64,000 nucleotides of DNA, taken from the NCBI RefSeq assembly GCF_003063245.1, contig NZ_MUXE01000011.1, forward strand, positions 1 through 64,000. Direction: 5' to 3'. Source of the stretch: Arcobacter caeni. Lineage in GTDB: Bacteria > Campylobacterota > Campylobacteria > Campylobacterales > Arcobacteraceae. Under the pieces are notes generated by a model. That model ran no database searches. It was given only the letters and a program-made list of their open reading frames with translations, and was not told where the DNA came from. Each line of letters opens with the position of its first letter. Positions within the stretch are counted from its first letter, which is position 1. A program made the translations under genes and the position numbers. Shown piece by piece: positions 35,446 through 44,764 of the stretch.

Positions 35446-36195
35446 TTATTGAAATTTTGAAATAAAATATTCGGTAAATGCTTCTGTAAACATTTCCATT
35501 CCAAGTATCAAAAATACAAATATTAAAGCATATTTCAATTGGAATGTAACTACAAATGGAGAAAAAGATGGCATAGATTTTGTTCCATAACCATAATAAA
35601 CATCAAGAATAAATCCTATAAAAAATAAAGGTAAAGCAAATGCAAATGCAAATGCAAACATTCTTTTAATTTCATCAATAGCCATTTGTACACCATTGTA
35701 TGAAAAAACATCAAAGTTTCCTAAATGTATCATAGAAAAACTTTTTACTAAAATAACTAAAGTCATTTCATACATTCCTGTTTGAAAAAACAACATTAAA
35801 GCAATCCAAAAAAGTAATTTTGAAACTATTCCTTGTTGTCCTCCTGTAGAGGGATCAAACATAGCAGCCATTGAAAGAGCAGTTGAATATTCAACAAATT
35901 CTCCAATTATTTTAACAGCTGAGAATATAATATTAATTAACATTGAAGCTATTAGTCCTAATGTTAATTCAGATATTAAACTTATTAAAAAATTATCTTG
36001 AGTAATATTTGATGTTATATCGACCAAAGGAAAAATAAAAATTGTTATGTAAAAAGCAAAAGCAATTCTAATAGTTGGGCTGATTGCAGCGTGTCCAAAA
36101 ACAGGCATAAATGCAACAAAAGATAATATCCTTGCAAGGAGTAGAAGAAATTGATATAAAGTTTCTTCATTAAGTAAAGATAAAAGAGCTTCCAT
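35446..36195 (-). CDS. fliR: FliR, flagellar export gate component
   Basis: A 249-residue six-helix protein of the export gate. LLLLARILSFVAFMPVFGHAA near the N-terminus and EFVEYSTALSMAAMFDPSTGGQQGIVSKLLFWIALMLF match FliR. It overlaps the fliK stop by one base and leads into flhB. FliP and FliQ, usually adjacent, are elsewhere. Confidence 0.93.
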   Translation of the reverse strand: MEALLSLLNEETLYQFLLLLARILSFVAFMPVFGHAAISPTIRIAFAFYITIFIFPLVDITSNITQDNFLISLISELTLGLIASMLINIIFSAVKIIGEFVEYSTALSMAAMFDPSTGGQQGIVSKLLFWIALMLFFQTGMYEMTLVILVKSFSMIHLGNFDVFSYNGVQMAIDEIKRMFAFAFAFALPLFFIGFILDVYYGYGTKSMPSFSPFVVTFQLKYALIFVFLILGMEMFTEAFTEYFISKFQ

Positions 36196-38105
36196 TACAT
36201 ATAGTCTATGCTTTTTTCTTCTATATCTCTATTTTCTTCTTTTAATTGTAATACTGATTGAGTATCCATTTGTTGCTCAAATCTTCGATTATTACCTTGA
36301 CCTTCATTTGCATTTGATGATTGATTACTACTATTTTGGTTTGAAGAACTAAAATCTAGATTAAAGTTAGTACCTTCATCAAATGTTTTATTTAATGAAT
36401 TTTTTAACATATTTTGATTTTCTATTAAAGTATTTAATGTTACATTATTAGTAACATTCATACTAATTGTTAAGCCATTATTTCTATCATTTTTCATTAA
36501 AATTGCAATAGAACCTAACTCTGTAGGATTTATATTTATTCTAAAGGCAGTCATAGGAGGCTTGTAATTCTCATACATTTGCTTAGCAATATCAGACATC
36601 ATTATAGACATTTGTTGTTTTGCACCAATTATTTTTGATTGAATATTAAAAGATAAAGGGGAATTAACAGTAATCGTTGCATCATCTGCTAAATTTAGAC
36701 TATTATCCAATAAAGCACTACTTGCTTCAACAGATTGTGTAATTAAATTTCTTACTTCTTCACTTTTTACATTTTTATCTAGAAATAAATTATCAATTTG
36801 ATTTTTTCTAGTTAATGCTTGAATATCAGATTTTTTTACTTCTATCTTATCAACATCAATATCAACATTTTGTTCAATACTCATATCTTCTAAACCTAAT
36901 TCTAATATTTCAGCACTAGTTTTAACCGCTTGGATCGAGTTACCATCTTTTAAAAGATTCACAGCTTCATTTCTGTTAAACAATACCTGGCTATTTATTT
37001 TATTTTTTTGAGAACCTAGATAGATACTAGAAATTAAATCTTTTGCAACAACATCTTTTAAAGGAGCTGGAATAGTACTATCGATAGTATCAAAAGTTAA
37101 TTTTTCATTATTTTTCGAAATTAACTGATCCATTAATGATAACTTTTCTTCTTTTTTTATAACTAAACTTTCCTGTTTTACACCATTTTCTTCAACAACT
37201 TCTGTTGTTGTAATAGGTAAAGTTAAAAGTGAACTTTCTTTAACATTAGAAAGATTATCAGTATTTAAATCCGTTTCTGCAATAACCTTAATATCACTAC
37301 TTACAACTTCTTGTGTACTTATTCCATTTTGAGTTTTTGTTACTATTTGTTCTAACAAAATATCAGTTGAATTTACTTTTTGTTCTTTAGTTTTTATCTC
37401 TAAATTACTTGAATTACTATTCTTTTTTGGAATTATTAAAGTATCTAGATTTTGTTTTATTTCTTCAGAAATTATTATTTTAGGAATATTTTCTTTAGGA
37501 ATTATAGGAGTATCTAAGTCTTGTTTTATTTCAGGTGGAATTACAATATCTATAATATCTTTTATTCCTAAATTATTTGTAACAATATTTTCTTTAGGGA
37601 TTATAAAATTGTCTTTATTATTTTCTAAACTATTTTCTTTTGTTGTTATAGGAATATCAGAATTTTGCTTCATTTCTTCTGGAACTATTATATCTTTAAC
37701 ATTTTTTTTAGCTTCAATAATCAATCTATCTAATAAAGAAGTTGTTGAAGTTGGTTTTTGTTCTTCAATTTTTCCAGTTTTAGTTTTCTCTGGTTCAACT
37801 TTCTCTGTTTTAACTTTTTCTGGTTCAATTTCTATATTTTTTAATAATAAATTATCTACTTTTATTTCTGGATTTATTTCTAAATTCTCAGCGGTAAGTT
37901 TTTCTTCAATTTTCACTTCCTTTACAGGAGTTGTGATAGCAGTTGCTTTAGCCGTTATATTTTCTTCTTTTGTTGCTGTATTATTTGATAATAACGAATC
38001 AAATAAAGAAGGTTTATCTTTTACCGTTTGTTCAGAAGTTGAACTTGTAATATTAGTATTTGTTGTTGTTTCACTCGAAAGTAAATTATTTATTATATTT
38101 GGCAT
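36195..38105 (-). CDS. fliK: FliK-like hook-length control protein
   Basis: A 636-residue protein. The N-terminal two thirds are low-complexity, Lys/Glu/Ile/Asn/Thr-rich, as expected for an unfolded ruler, with three imperfect repeats (about 141-157, 190-206 and 213-229; P/S-E-E/I-x-K-Q consensus) and a short PEK-rich run (94-115). The C-terminal hook-length control domain is at about 500-590 (FRININPTELGSIAILM and ILMKN), followed by an Asn/Gln/Ser tail. It measures the hook and signals FlhB. Position between flgC and fliR fits. Start ATG. The function call rests on the C-terminal domain; the rest is not alignable by eye. Confidence 0.82.
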   Translation of the reverse strand: MPNIINNLLSSETTTNTNITSSTSEQTVKDKPSLFDSLLSNNTATKEENITAKATAITTPVKEVKIEEKLTAENLEINPEIKVDNLLLKNIEIEPEKVKTEKVEPEKTKTGKIEEQKPTSTTSLLDRLIIEAKKNVKDIIVPEEMKQNSDIPITTKENSLENNKDNFIIPKENIVTNNLGIKDIIDIVIPPEIKQDLDTPIIPKENIPKIIISEEIKQNLDTLIIPKKNSNSSNLEIKTKEQKVNSTDILLEQIVTKTQNGISTQEVVSSDIKVIAETDLNTDNLSNVKESSLLTLPITTTEVVEENGVKQESLVIKKEEKLSLMDQLISKNNEKLTFDTIDSTIPAPLKDVVAKDLISSIYLGSQKNKINSQVLFNRNEAVNLLKDGNSIQAVKTSAEILELGLEDMSIEQNVDIDVDKIEVKKSDIQALTRKNQIDNLFLDKNVKSEEVRNLITQSVEASSALLDNSLNLADDATITVNSPLSFNIQSKIIGAKQQMSIMMSDIAKQMYENYKPPMTAFRININPTELGSIAILMKNDRNNGLTISMNVTNNVTLNTLIENQNMLKNSLNKTFDEGTNFNLDFSSSNQNSSNQSSNANEGQGNNRRFEQQMDTQSVLQLKEENRDIEEKSIDYM

Positions 38106-38110
38106 TTTGA

Positions 38111-38572
38111 TTACACATTTAATATTTCTAAAGTTTTAGAATCGATGTTTTTATGAGTATTAAATGAAGCTAAATTTGATTCATAAGATCTCATAGCTTC
38201 AATTAAATCAACCATTTCAACAACAGGATTAATATCAGGATATGCCACATAACCTTTTTCATCAGCATCAGGATGTGCTGGTTCATATCGCATAACAGGT
38301 TTTGCATCAGATTGAACTATTGATTTAACACCAACACCTCTTAATGAAATATCTGAATTTTTATTATTTGTAGTTTCAACTTCATTTGAATTAGTTTTTT
38401 TACTATTTGCTAAAAGAATATCTTGAAATACTACTTGCTGTTTTTTATAAGGACCACCTTCTAAAGTATGAGTAGTTTTAGCATTTGCAATATTCGCACT
38501 CACAACATTAATTCTTGTTCTTTGAGCACTCATACCAGAAGTTGATACATTATATCCATCAAAAAAACCCAT
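38111..38572 (-). CDS. flgC: FlgC, proximal rod protein
   Basis: A 153-residue rod protein. The N-terminal helix MGFFDGYNVSTSGMSAQR and NVVSANIANAKTT motif and the C-terminal helix (VDLIEAMRSYESNLASFNTHK) are diagnostic. FlgC builds the proximal rod with FlgB and FlgF, through FliE to the MS ring. It is 14 bp after fliE and 5 bp before fliK. Here flgB is 18 kb away in the block, a separation that differs from the common flgB-flgC-fliE order. Confidence 0.95.
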   Translation of the reverse strand: MGFFDGYNVSTSGMSAQRTRINVVSANIANAKTTHTLEGGPYKKQQVVFQDILLANSKKTNSNEVETTNNKNSDISLRGVGVKSIVQSDAKPVMRYEPAHPDADEKGYVAYPDINPVVEMVDLIEAMRSYESNLASFNTHKNIDSKTLEILNV

Positions 38573-38586
38573 CTTAAATCCTTTTC

Positions 38587-38883
38587 TTAAACTTGCATTC
38601 TCATAATTTCTTTATACGCAGTTAAAGCTTTATTTTTAACTTCTAATGCCAATTTCATAGACAACTCAGCTTCTTCAATTTTTTGTACTGCTTCTTGTAA
38701 ATTTGTAACTTTTCCAGTTGCAATACCTTCCATAGAATTATAACCTTCAACTTGTTCATCATTTACATCAGTAATAGCATCATTTAACATATTTTGAAAC
38801 GATTTATCTTGGCTTGGCAATACTTTATTCGTTGTATTTAATCCTAAAGAACCTATTGAGTCTGATATTGAAGATATATTCAT
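38587..38883 (-). CDS. fliE: FliE, MS ring-rod junction protein
   Basis: A 98-residue adaptor between MS ring and rod. The C-terminal half (VQKIEEAELSMKLALEVKNKALTAYKEIMRMQV) is a clean FliE signature. SD AAAAGG precedes the ATG. Upstream, 10 bp away, is a small membrane protein of unknown role. Confidence 0.95.
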   Translation of the reverse strand: MNISSISDSIGSLGLNTTNKVLPSQDKSFQNMLNDAITDVNDEQVEGYNSMEGIATGKVTNLQEAVQKIEEAELSMKLALEVKNKALTAYKEIMRMQV

Positions 38884-38893
38884 AATTTACCTT

Positions 38894-39229
38894 TTATTTT
38901 GTTTTTTTCTGGTCTTTATTATTCGCGTCAGAAATATCTTTTACTGTTAATTCATTTAACATAAGTTGAATTTTTTCTTCATTATATTTGAAATTAAACT
39001 CATTTCTTTTATTTTCAAGACTGAAAAGACTTATGATTAATGAAAGCATCATATTACTAACACCTTTTAAAACTATTGTTATTAGAATTATACCTAAAAT
39101 CATCTCCATAGGAGTAAATAAATCAGCATTTATTATAAAAAATATTAGTGTTGCAAAAAATCCAGTGGCAATATAAAATCTAAATACCCCACTATTTATT
39201 ACAGTTTGTGAGAATCTCTCAATTACCAT
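38894..39229 (-). CDS. Small membrane protein of unknown function in flagellar block
   Basis: A 111-residue protein with two predicted membrane helices (about 15-35 and 42-68) and a charged cytoplasmic tail with KKT at the end. I recognise no family. It is co-oriented and only 10 bp before fliE, with FlhG 68 bp upstream, so a role in flagellar assembly or placement is suggested by context alone. Confidence 0.65.
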   Translation of the reverse strand: MVIERFSQTVINSGVFRFYIATGFFATLIFFIINADLFTPMEMILGIILITIVLKGVSNMMLSLIISLFSLENKRNEFNFKYNEEKIQLMLNELTVKDISDANNKDQKKTK

Positions 39230-39297
39230 GATTCTGTACTTTTTCTAACAATATTAAAAGAATTTATTGAACTTAGTTTTTGCACTTAGAACAAACC

Positions 39298-40116
39298 TTA
39301 ATGAATATTTTTTAGTAACTTATCGATAATCACTTGTAACTGTTTTGTTGTTTCATCAGATGAAAATTCATTGGCAAATAATTTTCTAAGTCTTCCTGTC
39401 GTAGAAATATTTGCAGAAGTTGAAACGTTTCCTATATATTCTACCATAAAATCTGTATTTAAACTATTTTTCTTTCCCAAATTTATTAAAGAATTAGCTA
39501 TCGTTTCGCCTATTTGATAATTTCTTGTATGATTAAAACTCAACATTAATTTACTTTTTTCAAGAGAAAGCATTTTCATTAAAGAATATACATCAGTTAA
39601 TGCACTAGGATCTGTAGTTGTAATTGCTAAAACATTATCTGAAATTGATAAAAACTCTTTTACATACTCATTTAATCCAGCACCTGTATCAACAAGTAAA
39701 ATATCAAAATTATTTAATGAAATTATATCTTTTACTATTCTAGAAAAAACAAAAGTATTTTTATTTGTACTATATTGATAACCACTTCTTCCAGCAATTA
39801 AATACACATTTGGATATATTGTTGAACTAATTACCTCATCTAAAGTTTTGGTTCCATCTATATATTCAAAAAGCGTATTTTGAGGTTTAATATCAAATAG
39901 AACTTGCATATTTGCTAAACCTATATCTGCATCTAAAACAGCAACTTTAAAGCCTCTTTTTGACAATAGAAATGCCATATTTGCAGTAAAAGTAGATTTT
40001 CCAACTCCACCTTTTCCTGAAGTTATTGTTATAAGTTTAGTTTTAGAATAATTTTTTTTTACTCTATTAGTAAGTTTAACTAATTTACTAGCTTGAGAAG
40101 AAATTGCATCAAACAA
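39298..40116 (-). CDS. flhG: FlhG (FleN/YlxH-type), flagellar number regulator
   Basis: A 272-residue MinD/ParA-type ATPase. The deviant Walker A is TSGKGGVGKST (32-42), followed by DADIGLANMQVLFDI and LLVDTGAG. With FlhF it controls pole placement and number of flagella. The start is TTG at 40116 with AGGAG at 7 bp spacing; 3 bp separate it from flhF. A C-terminal amphipathic stretch (TKQLQVIIDKLLKN) could serve as the membrane-targeting sequence. Confidence 0.93.
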   Translation of the reverse strand: MFDAISSQASKLVKLTNRVKKNYSKTKLITITSGKGGVGKSTFTANMAFLLSKRGFKVAVLDADIGLANMQVLFDIKPQNTLFEYIDGTKTLDEVISSTIYPNVYLIAGRSGYQYSTNKNTFVFSRIVKDIISLNNFDILLVDTGAGLNEYVKEFLSISDNVLAITTTDPSALTDVYSLMKMLSLEKSKLMLSFNHTRNYQIGETIANSLINLGKKNSLNTDFMVEYIGNVSTSANISTTGRLRKLFANEFSSDETTKQLQVIIDKLLKNIH

Positions 40117-40119
40117 TTC

Positions 40120-41268
40120 TTATCTCCTAACGCATTGTTTATTCATAAAACAATCTATTAAAAAAGTTGAATCAGAAACAATTAAATCATCTGGTACATT
40201 TTGTCCAATAGAAAAATATGTAATAGATTTTTTTGTTTTATGTGCAAAAGATATAAGATTCCCAAAACTTCTTGTTTCGTCTAATTTTGTAAAAGTTAAA
40301 TAGTCAATAGAAAGTCTTGAGTAGTTCTTATAAATTTCTAGTAAATCACTATGTTTAACATTCGCTGGAAGTACTAATATTTTTTCAATTGGTAATTCTT
40401 CAACTCTTTTTTGATACTCATTTATAAGCTCAATTTTATCAATATCATATTGACTTGAACCTGCTGTATCAATAAAAATATAATTACAATCTTTTAATCT
40501 TAAAAGTGCTTCTGCTAATCCCTCAGGTTTTTTCACTATTTCCAAAGGTAATCTCATAATATTTGTATAAGCTTGTAATTGCTCAATTGCTCCAACTCTA
40601 AATGAGTCAAGAGTAACAATTCCAACTTTATAGTTCTGTCCCAATTTATAAGCATATCTTGCTGCTAATTTTGAAATAGTTGTAGTTTTTCCAACACCTG
40701 TGGGTCCTACCATCATAATTATTTTTCTTTGATGTTTTCGTAAAGGAACTTCGTGTTTTATTGGAATTACTCTTCTCAAAATTAATTTAAAAAAGTCATT
40801 TACTTTTTTTGGATTTGATTTTAATGCAATTGGTAATTGTTTAATAGTTTTTTTCATGATAGTATAAGTCATCTCTTGATCAAACTCATTTTGTTCAAAA
40901 GTATTATACATTGATGCAAATTCTGGAGGAATAGTTAAATCATATAATTGACTTTTTGGATTCCAAATAGATTTTTGAACTTGTTCTAAAACGCTTTGCA
41001 TTTTAAGAATCTCTTCTTTAAAATCATATACTTGTGTTTTCATTGCTTCTGAATTCGCAGTTGCTTTACTAATTGCAGTTTTTGTATATTGTAAATTTTT
41101 CTTTTTATGTTGATCTTCAATTGCTACAACAACTTCATACATACTCTTACCATTTTGTTGTGTAGATATTTTCTTTGTAGATATTACAATAGCTTCTTCA
41201 CCACACTCCTCTTGAGCTTGTCTTAATGCTATTGTTGGTGTTTCTCCTAAAAAAGATAACATTGTCAT
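40120..41268 (-). CDS. flhF: FlhF, flagellar SRP-type GTPase
   Basis: A 382-residue SRP-family GTPase that sites polar flagella. The basic N-domain region (1-90) opens FLGETPTIALRQAQEECGEEAI; the NG domain has G1 GPTGVGKTTT (about 186-195), LDSFRVGAIEQLQ and FIDTAGSSQYD, and the KLDE of G4. Its proximity to Ffh motifs shows the common ancestry, but the N-terminal B-domain is FlhF-specific. The start overlaps the upstream exported-protein gene by 4 bp. Confidence 0.95.
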   Translation of the reverse strand: MTMLSFLGETPTIALRQAQEECGEEAIVISTKKISTQQNGKSMYEVVVAIEDQHKKKNLQYTKTAISKATANSEAMKTQVYDFKEEILKMQSVLEQVQKSIWNPKSQLYDLTIPPEFASMYNTFEQNEFDQEMTYTIMKKTIKQLPIALKSNPKKVNDFFKLILRRVIPIKHEVPLRKHQRKIIMMVGPTGVGKTTTISKLAARYAYKLGQNYKVGIVTLDSFRVGAIEQLQAYTNIMRLPLEIVKKPEGLAEALLRLKDCNYIFIDTAGSSQYDIDKIELINEYQKRVEELPIEKILVLPANVKHSDLLEIYKNYSRLSIDYLTFTKLDETRSFGNLISFAHKTKKSITYFSIGQNVPDDLIVSDSTFLIDCFMNKQCVRR

Positions 41269-41660
41269 TTTGTTCTTCCATCTTTATATATTTGTTCAAT
41301 TGTTCCATCAATATTTTTTATACGAATAAAATCATTATTTTCATAAATAACTTTACCTTTTTTTTCTATTTTTACGCCACCAAAATTAAATATTACAGAC
41401 TCATTTTCATATTTTTTAACATCTTTTATACAAATTATTGTATTTCTATTTATATAATGTGTTGTAGTATACTCTATATTTTGTAGCTGACTTAAAGTCA
41501 AAGGTGTGCAAGATTTATTTATCTCATTTACATTTCGTGCAACAACTTTTGAACTATCAAGTTTTTCTTCAAAATTTATAGCAACTTTCGAAACTAAAAC
41601 ACTAATCGCAAAAAGGTTAACATTTAATAAAAAAACTAAAAAACTAAGCTTTAATATCAA
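41265..41660 (-). CDS. Exported protein of unknown function, flagellar block
   Basis: A 131-residue protein with a signal peptide (MILKLSFLVFLLNVNLFA). I start it at TTG 41660 because GGAGGA lies at good spacing; an ATG 15 bp earlier has no SD. Mature part holds two Cys (SCTPL and IICIKDVKK), possibly a disulfide, and beta-rich segments, a little like the FlgA or CpaB/SAF fold; this is only an impression. Overlaps flhF by 4 bp and flgN-like by 17 bp. A P-ring or periplasmic assembly function is possible. Confidence 0.65.
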   Translation of the reverse strand: MILKLSFLVFLLNVNLFAISVLVSKVAINFEEKLDSSKVVARNVNEINKSCTPLTLSQLQNIEYTTTHYINRNTIICIKDVKKYENESVIFNFGGVKIEKKGKVIYENNDFIRIKNIDGTIEQIYKDGRTK

Positions 41661-42021
41661 AAAATTTTCCTCCATTTGCAGCAGTAATCTCAGAAACTAA
41701 ATCTTTATACAATTGCTGAACTGGTAATACAATTGATGCTAATCTTTTATTTAATTCATAAAGATCTTTTAACTCTACCTCTAACAAATCAACACTTTGT
41801 CTATAAATATTAACATCAACACCCTCTTGAATTTTAGACATAAGTTCTTCATTTAATTTAGTTTTTAATAAAGTGATTTCATCTATCATTATATGTTTTT
41901 CATCATTTCTCTTTAGAAGTTCTTCATGTTTTGCAGCTTTTATATCTACAATATCCTGTTCTATAGAGCTTTTTAATTTTATTATTAAATCTGACATATT
42001 TTTTATAGTGTTTTCAATCAT
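41644..42021 (-). CDS. FlgN-like export chaperone
   Basis: A 125-residue helical protein with long amphipathic helices (about 1-95) and a flexible tail, the size and predicted shape of FlgN, the chaperone of FlgK and FlgL. Primary sequence is poorly conserved in this family, so the call rests on size, helical content and position next to flgJ. Overlap with the next gene is about 17 bp. Confidence 0.6.
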   Translation of the reverse strand: MIENTIKNMSDLIIKLKSSIEQDIVDIKAAKHEELLKRNDEKHIMIDEITLLKTKLNEELMSKIQEGVDVNIYRQSVDLLEVELKDLYELNKRLASIVLPVQQLYKDLVSEITAANGGKFFDIKA

Positions 42022-42029
42022 AAGAATCC

Positions 42030-42335
42030 TTATTTATTATTTTGTGTTAAAAATTCATATAGCATATTACTAATTCCCAAACCACCCGTAGCACTATCAG
42101 CAATAGACTGTGTATACATTCCTTTTATTATATCAGAACCCGCACCCTCTCCTGCAATATTTGTTGACCTTAAAGATACATCCATAATTTGATTTAAGAA
42201 AAATGACTCAAAATCGTTACAAACTTTTTTTAATTGCTCAGAATCTTTGTCTTTTAAATTTTCTTGTTTTACATTATCAAATTTATTTACTTGTAAAATA
42301 TCTTTATTTAATAAATTATTACTACTTATTTCCAT
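42030..42335 (-). CDS. flgJ: FlgJ-type rod-binding protein (no peptidoglycan hydrolase domain)
   Basis: A 101-residue protein equal to the N-terminal rod-cap half of FlgJ. The central motif CNDFESFFLNQIMDVSLRST and MYTQSIADSATGGLGISNML is the rod-binding signature. The muramidase half present in enterics is absent, as is usual for Campylobacterota, so another enzyme must open the cell wall. One-base overlap with motB. Confidence 0.88.
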   Translation of the reverse strand: MEISSNNLLNKDILQVNKFDNVKQENLKDKDSEQLKKVCNDFESFFLNQIMDVSLRSTNIAGEGAGSDIIKGMYTQSIADSATGGLGISNMLYEFLTQNNK

Positions 42336-43114
42336 TATTGCAACCTATCAAAGAAATTTTCTTCATTTAAAATATCTTGCTGACTATTCTCAGAAAAGAA
42401 TCTTATTTCAACTCTTCTATTATCAGCAGGAACATCGCTTTTTTGATGATATGAAGCAAATGCTGAAACCTTTAATATTGAGGGATCTATTTTATTTTTT
42501 ATCAACTCTTTTACAACTGAGATAGATCTTAATGCTGAAATATCCCATGCATCTCTAGGAATTGTAGAACTTAAAACTCTATTTGTATCAGTATGTCCTA
42601 TAATTTCAATATTAAAAGTTTGAGGCATTGTTCTTATAATCCTTGCTATTTTAGAAATAAATATTTTAGAACTTTCATTAGATAATTCATACGCGCCATC
42701 TTCAAACATTATACTAGAAGGAATATCTAAAGTAAATTCATTTTTTCCTTTTTCAATCTTAATTTCTTTATTTTCTATATTTTGACTCGAATTTATCTCT
42801 TGAACAACTTGAGATATATCTTGAACTGTACTATTAATTGAACTTTCATTCGTTGAAGAATCATTTTCTTCAGAACTAGAACTACTTTCTTTTGTAGAAT
42901 ACGAATCACTTTGAGTTTGTACATCAGTTGATGCATCAATAAATCCCATTGCTTTTTTCATAATATCAAAATATTCTTCAACTTTTGTCTTATCCATAAC
43001 AGCCATAGATAATAAAAGAATAAAAAAAGTAAGTAATAATGACATTAAATCACCAAATTGTACAAGCCAACCGGGTAAGCATTTAGGACACTCTGGACAT
43101 TTATTTTTTGCCAT
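42335..43114 (-). CDS. motB: MotB/PomB-type stator protein
   Basis: A 259-residue stator subunit. The N-terminal CPECPKCLPGW followed by VQFGDLMSLLLTFFILLLSM (about 18-37) is close to sodium-type PomB rather than proton-type MotB; Asp22 is the ion-binding residue. After a Ser/Glu-rich plug and linker, the OmpA-like domain (GHTDTNRVLS near 180, DNRRVEIRFF) grips peptidoglycan. SD AAATAATGGC; 3 bp after motA. Ion choice is inferred from local similarity. Confidence 0.92.
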   Translation of the reverse strand: MAKNKCPECPKCLPGWLVQFGDLMSLLLTFFILLLSMAVMDKTKVEEYFDIMKKAMGFIDASTDVQTQSDSYSTKESSSSSEENDSSTNESSINSTVQDISQVVQEINSSQNIENKEIKIEKGKNEFTLDIPSSIMFEDGAYELSNESSKIFISKIARIIRTMPQTFNIEIIGHTDTNRVLSSTIPRDAWDISALRSISVVKELIKNKIDPSILKVSAFASYHQKSDVPADNRRVEIRFFSENSQQDILNEENFFDRLQ

Positions 43115-43117
43115 TAT

Positions 43118-43873
43118 TTACTCTGAAGCATCAACTAAAATTGCATTTAACTGCATTTTAATATTTCCTATAGACTCTTCAGCTGCTATCATAGTTGCAC
43201 CTAAAATTATAACTTCACATGCAGTAACTTCTTTTGAATGTTTTTGAGAAAGTTTACTCTCAAATACACCAGCAAAAAGGGTACCTGTTAATGCCCCATA
43301 TAATGTTGTTAATAATGCAACTGCCATCGCAGGTCCAACGGCAGCTGGATCAGAAAGATTTGCAAGCATAGCAACAAGTCCGACAAGTGTTCCAATCATC
43401 CCCATAGCACCAGCTGTTCCACCAATATTTCCAAAAATAGATATCATAGAAGAATGTCTTTTCTCCATATGTTCTAATTTTAATTCCATCAAAGGCTGAA
43501 TAACATCAGATTTAGCTCCATCAACTAATAGCTGAAAAGCTTCTTTAAAATAAGGATTAGTTTCTTGTAAAACTTTTTGTTCAATTTGCATTACACCATG
43601 CTTTTTTATTTCAGTAGCATAAAATATAATTTTTTCAATTAGCTCAGGCAAAGGTTCAACTTTTACTTCATTTAAAGCAACTTTCATTGCTGGCGCAATT
43701 CTTTTTAAATCAGAAGTTTCAAACTGAGCAGTAGTTACGGCGATTGTTCCACCAAAAACGATTACTACAGAAGGTATATCTATGTAAGGAGTAAAACCAA
43801 CTCCTCCTAGCACAATGGCTAAAACCATCAATGCCCATCCTGCTCCAAACCCTCCAATAGTACTTTTATCCAT
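43118..43873 (-). CDS. motA: MotA/PomA-type stator protein
   Basis: A 251-residue stator channel component with four helices. GFGAGWALMVLAIVLGGVGF opens TM1, and MGMIGTLVGLVAMLANLSDP with GPAMAVALLTTLYGALTG matches PomA very well. The cytoplasmic loop has the charged residues that interact with FliG. Located 3 bp before motB and 3 bp after fliY. With MotB forms the torque generator. Confidence 0.95.
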   Translation of the reverse strand: MDKSTIGGFGAGWALMVLAIVLGGVGFTPYIDIPSVVIVFGGTIAVTTAQFETSDLKRIAPAMKVALNEVKVEPLPELIEKIIFYATEIKKHGVMQIEQKVLQETNPYFKEAFQLLVDGAKSDVIQPLMELKLEHMEKRHSSMISIFGNIGGTAGAMGMIGTLVGLVAMLANLSDPAAVGPAMAVALLTTLYGALTGTLFAGVFESKLSQKHSKEVTACEVIILGATMIAAEESIGNIKMQLNAILVDASE

Positions 43874-43876
43874 AAA

Positions 43877-44752
43877 CTATAACCCTATATGATTTAATCT
43901 AAATTCTTCATTTCCAATTTTCTTTATTTTTAATCCAAATTTTCCATCAACAATAACAGCTTCACCAACTCCAATTTTTACGCCATTTACTAAAACCTCA
44001 AGAGGTTCATTTACCATTTGTTCAAGTTCTATAATTTCACCAACATCCCATCTTAGAATGTCTTTTAGTAAAACAACTTTCGTTCCTAATCGAACACTTA
44101 ATTTTAGTTTTATATGATATAAAAGTTCAAGATTTTTTGGTGTTTGAAAAGTTGGTGCAGGTTGATAGTTATAATAATTATTATTAGAAGTATTTGTAGA
44201 TATTTCATTATCTTTTGAATCATTTCCTCCTTCAACTCCTGTAATTGAAGAGAAAAATGGTGAAATAATTTCATCAAAATATAAAATAACTGGTAATTTT
44301 TCTTCATCTAAAGATAGAATTATTTCAAAAATATTTGTTTTATTTTCTAAAGAAGAACCCTCAACAATTGTTGAACTCTTTACTTCTGATTTTATAGATC
44401 CAATATCAGGTAATCCTTGAGCATTTACAGATGTACAAAAGCTTCCACAGATATTTGAGATAATTTCATTTACAGCATCAGTAATTTCATCATCAATATG
44501 CTCTTTTAAATCACCCATTCCACCAAGCATCAAATATTCAAATTTAGTTGCACTTAGCGTTGGTATAAAAAAAGTTAATTTTGCAGAAATACCTTTAAAA
44601 TCAAATTTAACTACACATTCAACAAGTTGTGTAGAATCAAAATTATCACTTACTAAAGCAACAATTGACTCAACTTGAGAGCTTTTTGATAACAATTGTT
44701 CCAAAGTATTTGAAAGTTCTTCTTTTAATATATTTGATAAATCTGATGCCAA
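43877..44752 (-). CDS. FliY-like switch protein (CheC-like domain plus SpoA domain)
   Basis: A 291-residue protein. The first two thirds look like a CheC/CheX/FliY domain (DEITDAVNEIISNICGSFC, the D/E-x-x-x-E-x-x-N phosphatase-type helix), then a linker and C-terminal SpoA/FliN-like domain (LLYHIKLKLSVRLGTKVVLLKDIL, VNEPLEVLVNGVKIGVGEAV). This is a C-ring component that may also help dephosphorylate CheY-P. Start is TTG with AAAGGT upstream. A separate, short FliN is at 51880. FliM is not in the window. Confidence 0.82.
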   Translation of the reverse strand: MASDLSNILKEELSNTLEQLLSKSSQVESIVALVSDNFDSTQLVECVVKFDFKGISAKLTFFIPTLSATKFEYLMLGGMGDLKEHIDDEITDAVNEIISNICGSFCTSVNAQGLPDIGSIKSEVKSSTIVEGSSLENKTNIFEIILSLDEEKLPVILYFDEIISPFFSSITGVEGGNDSKDNEISTNTSNNNYYNYQPAPTFQTPKNLELLYHIKLKLSVRLGTKVVLLKDILRWDVGEIIELEQMVNEPLEVLVNGVKIGVGEAVIVDGKFGLKIKKIGNEEFRLNHIGL

Positions 44753-44764
44753 TTAAAACTACCT

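Noticed and set aside
37609-38139. 176-codon plus-strand frame antisense to fliK
   Set aside because: Ser/Phe/Val composition mirrors the low-complexity Glu/Lys/Thr ruler on the other strand; no SD or recognisable domain.
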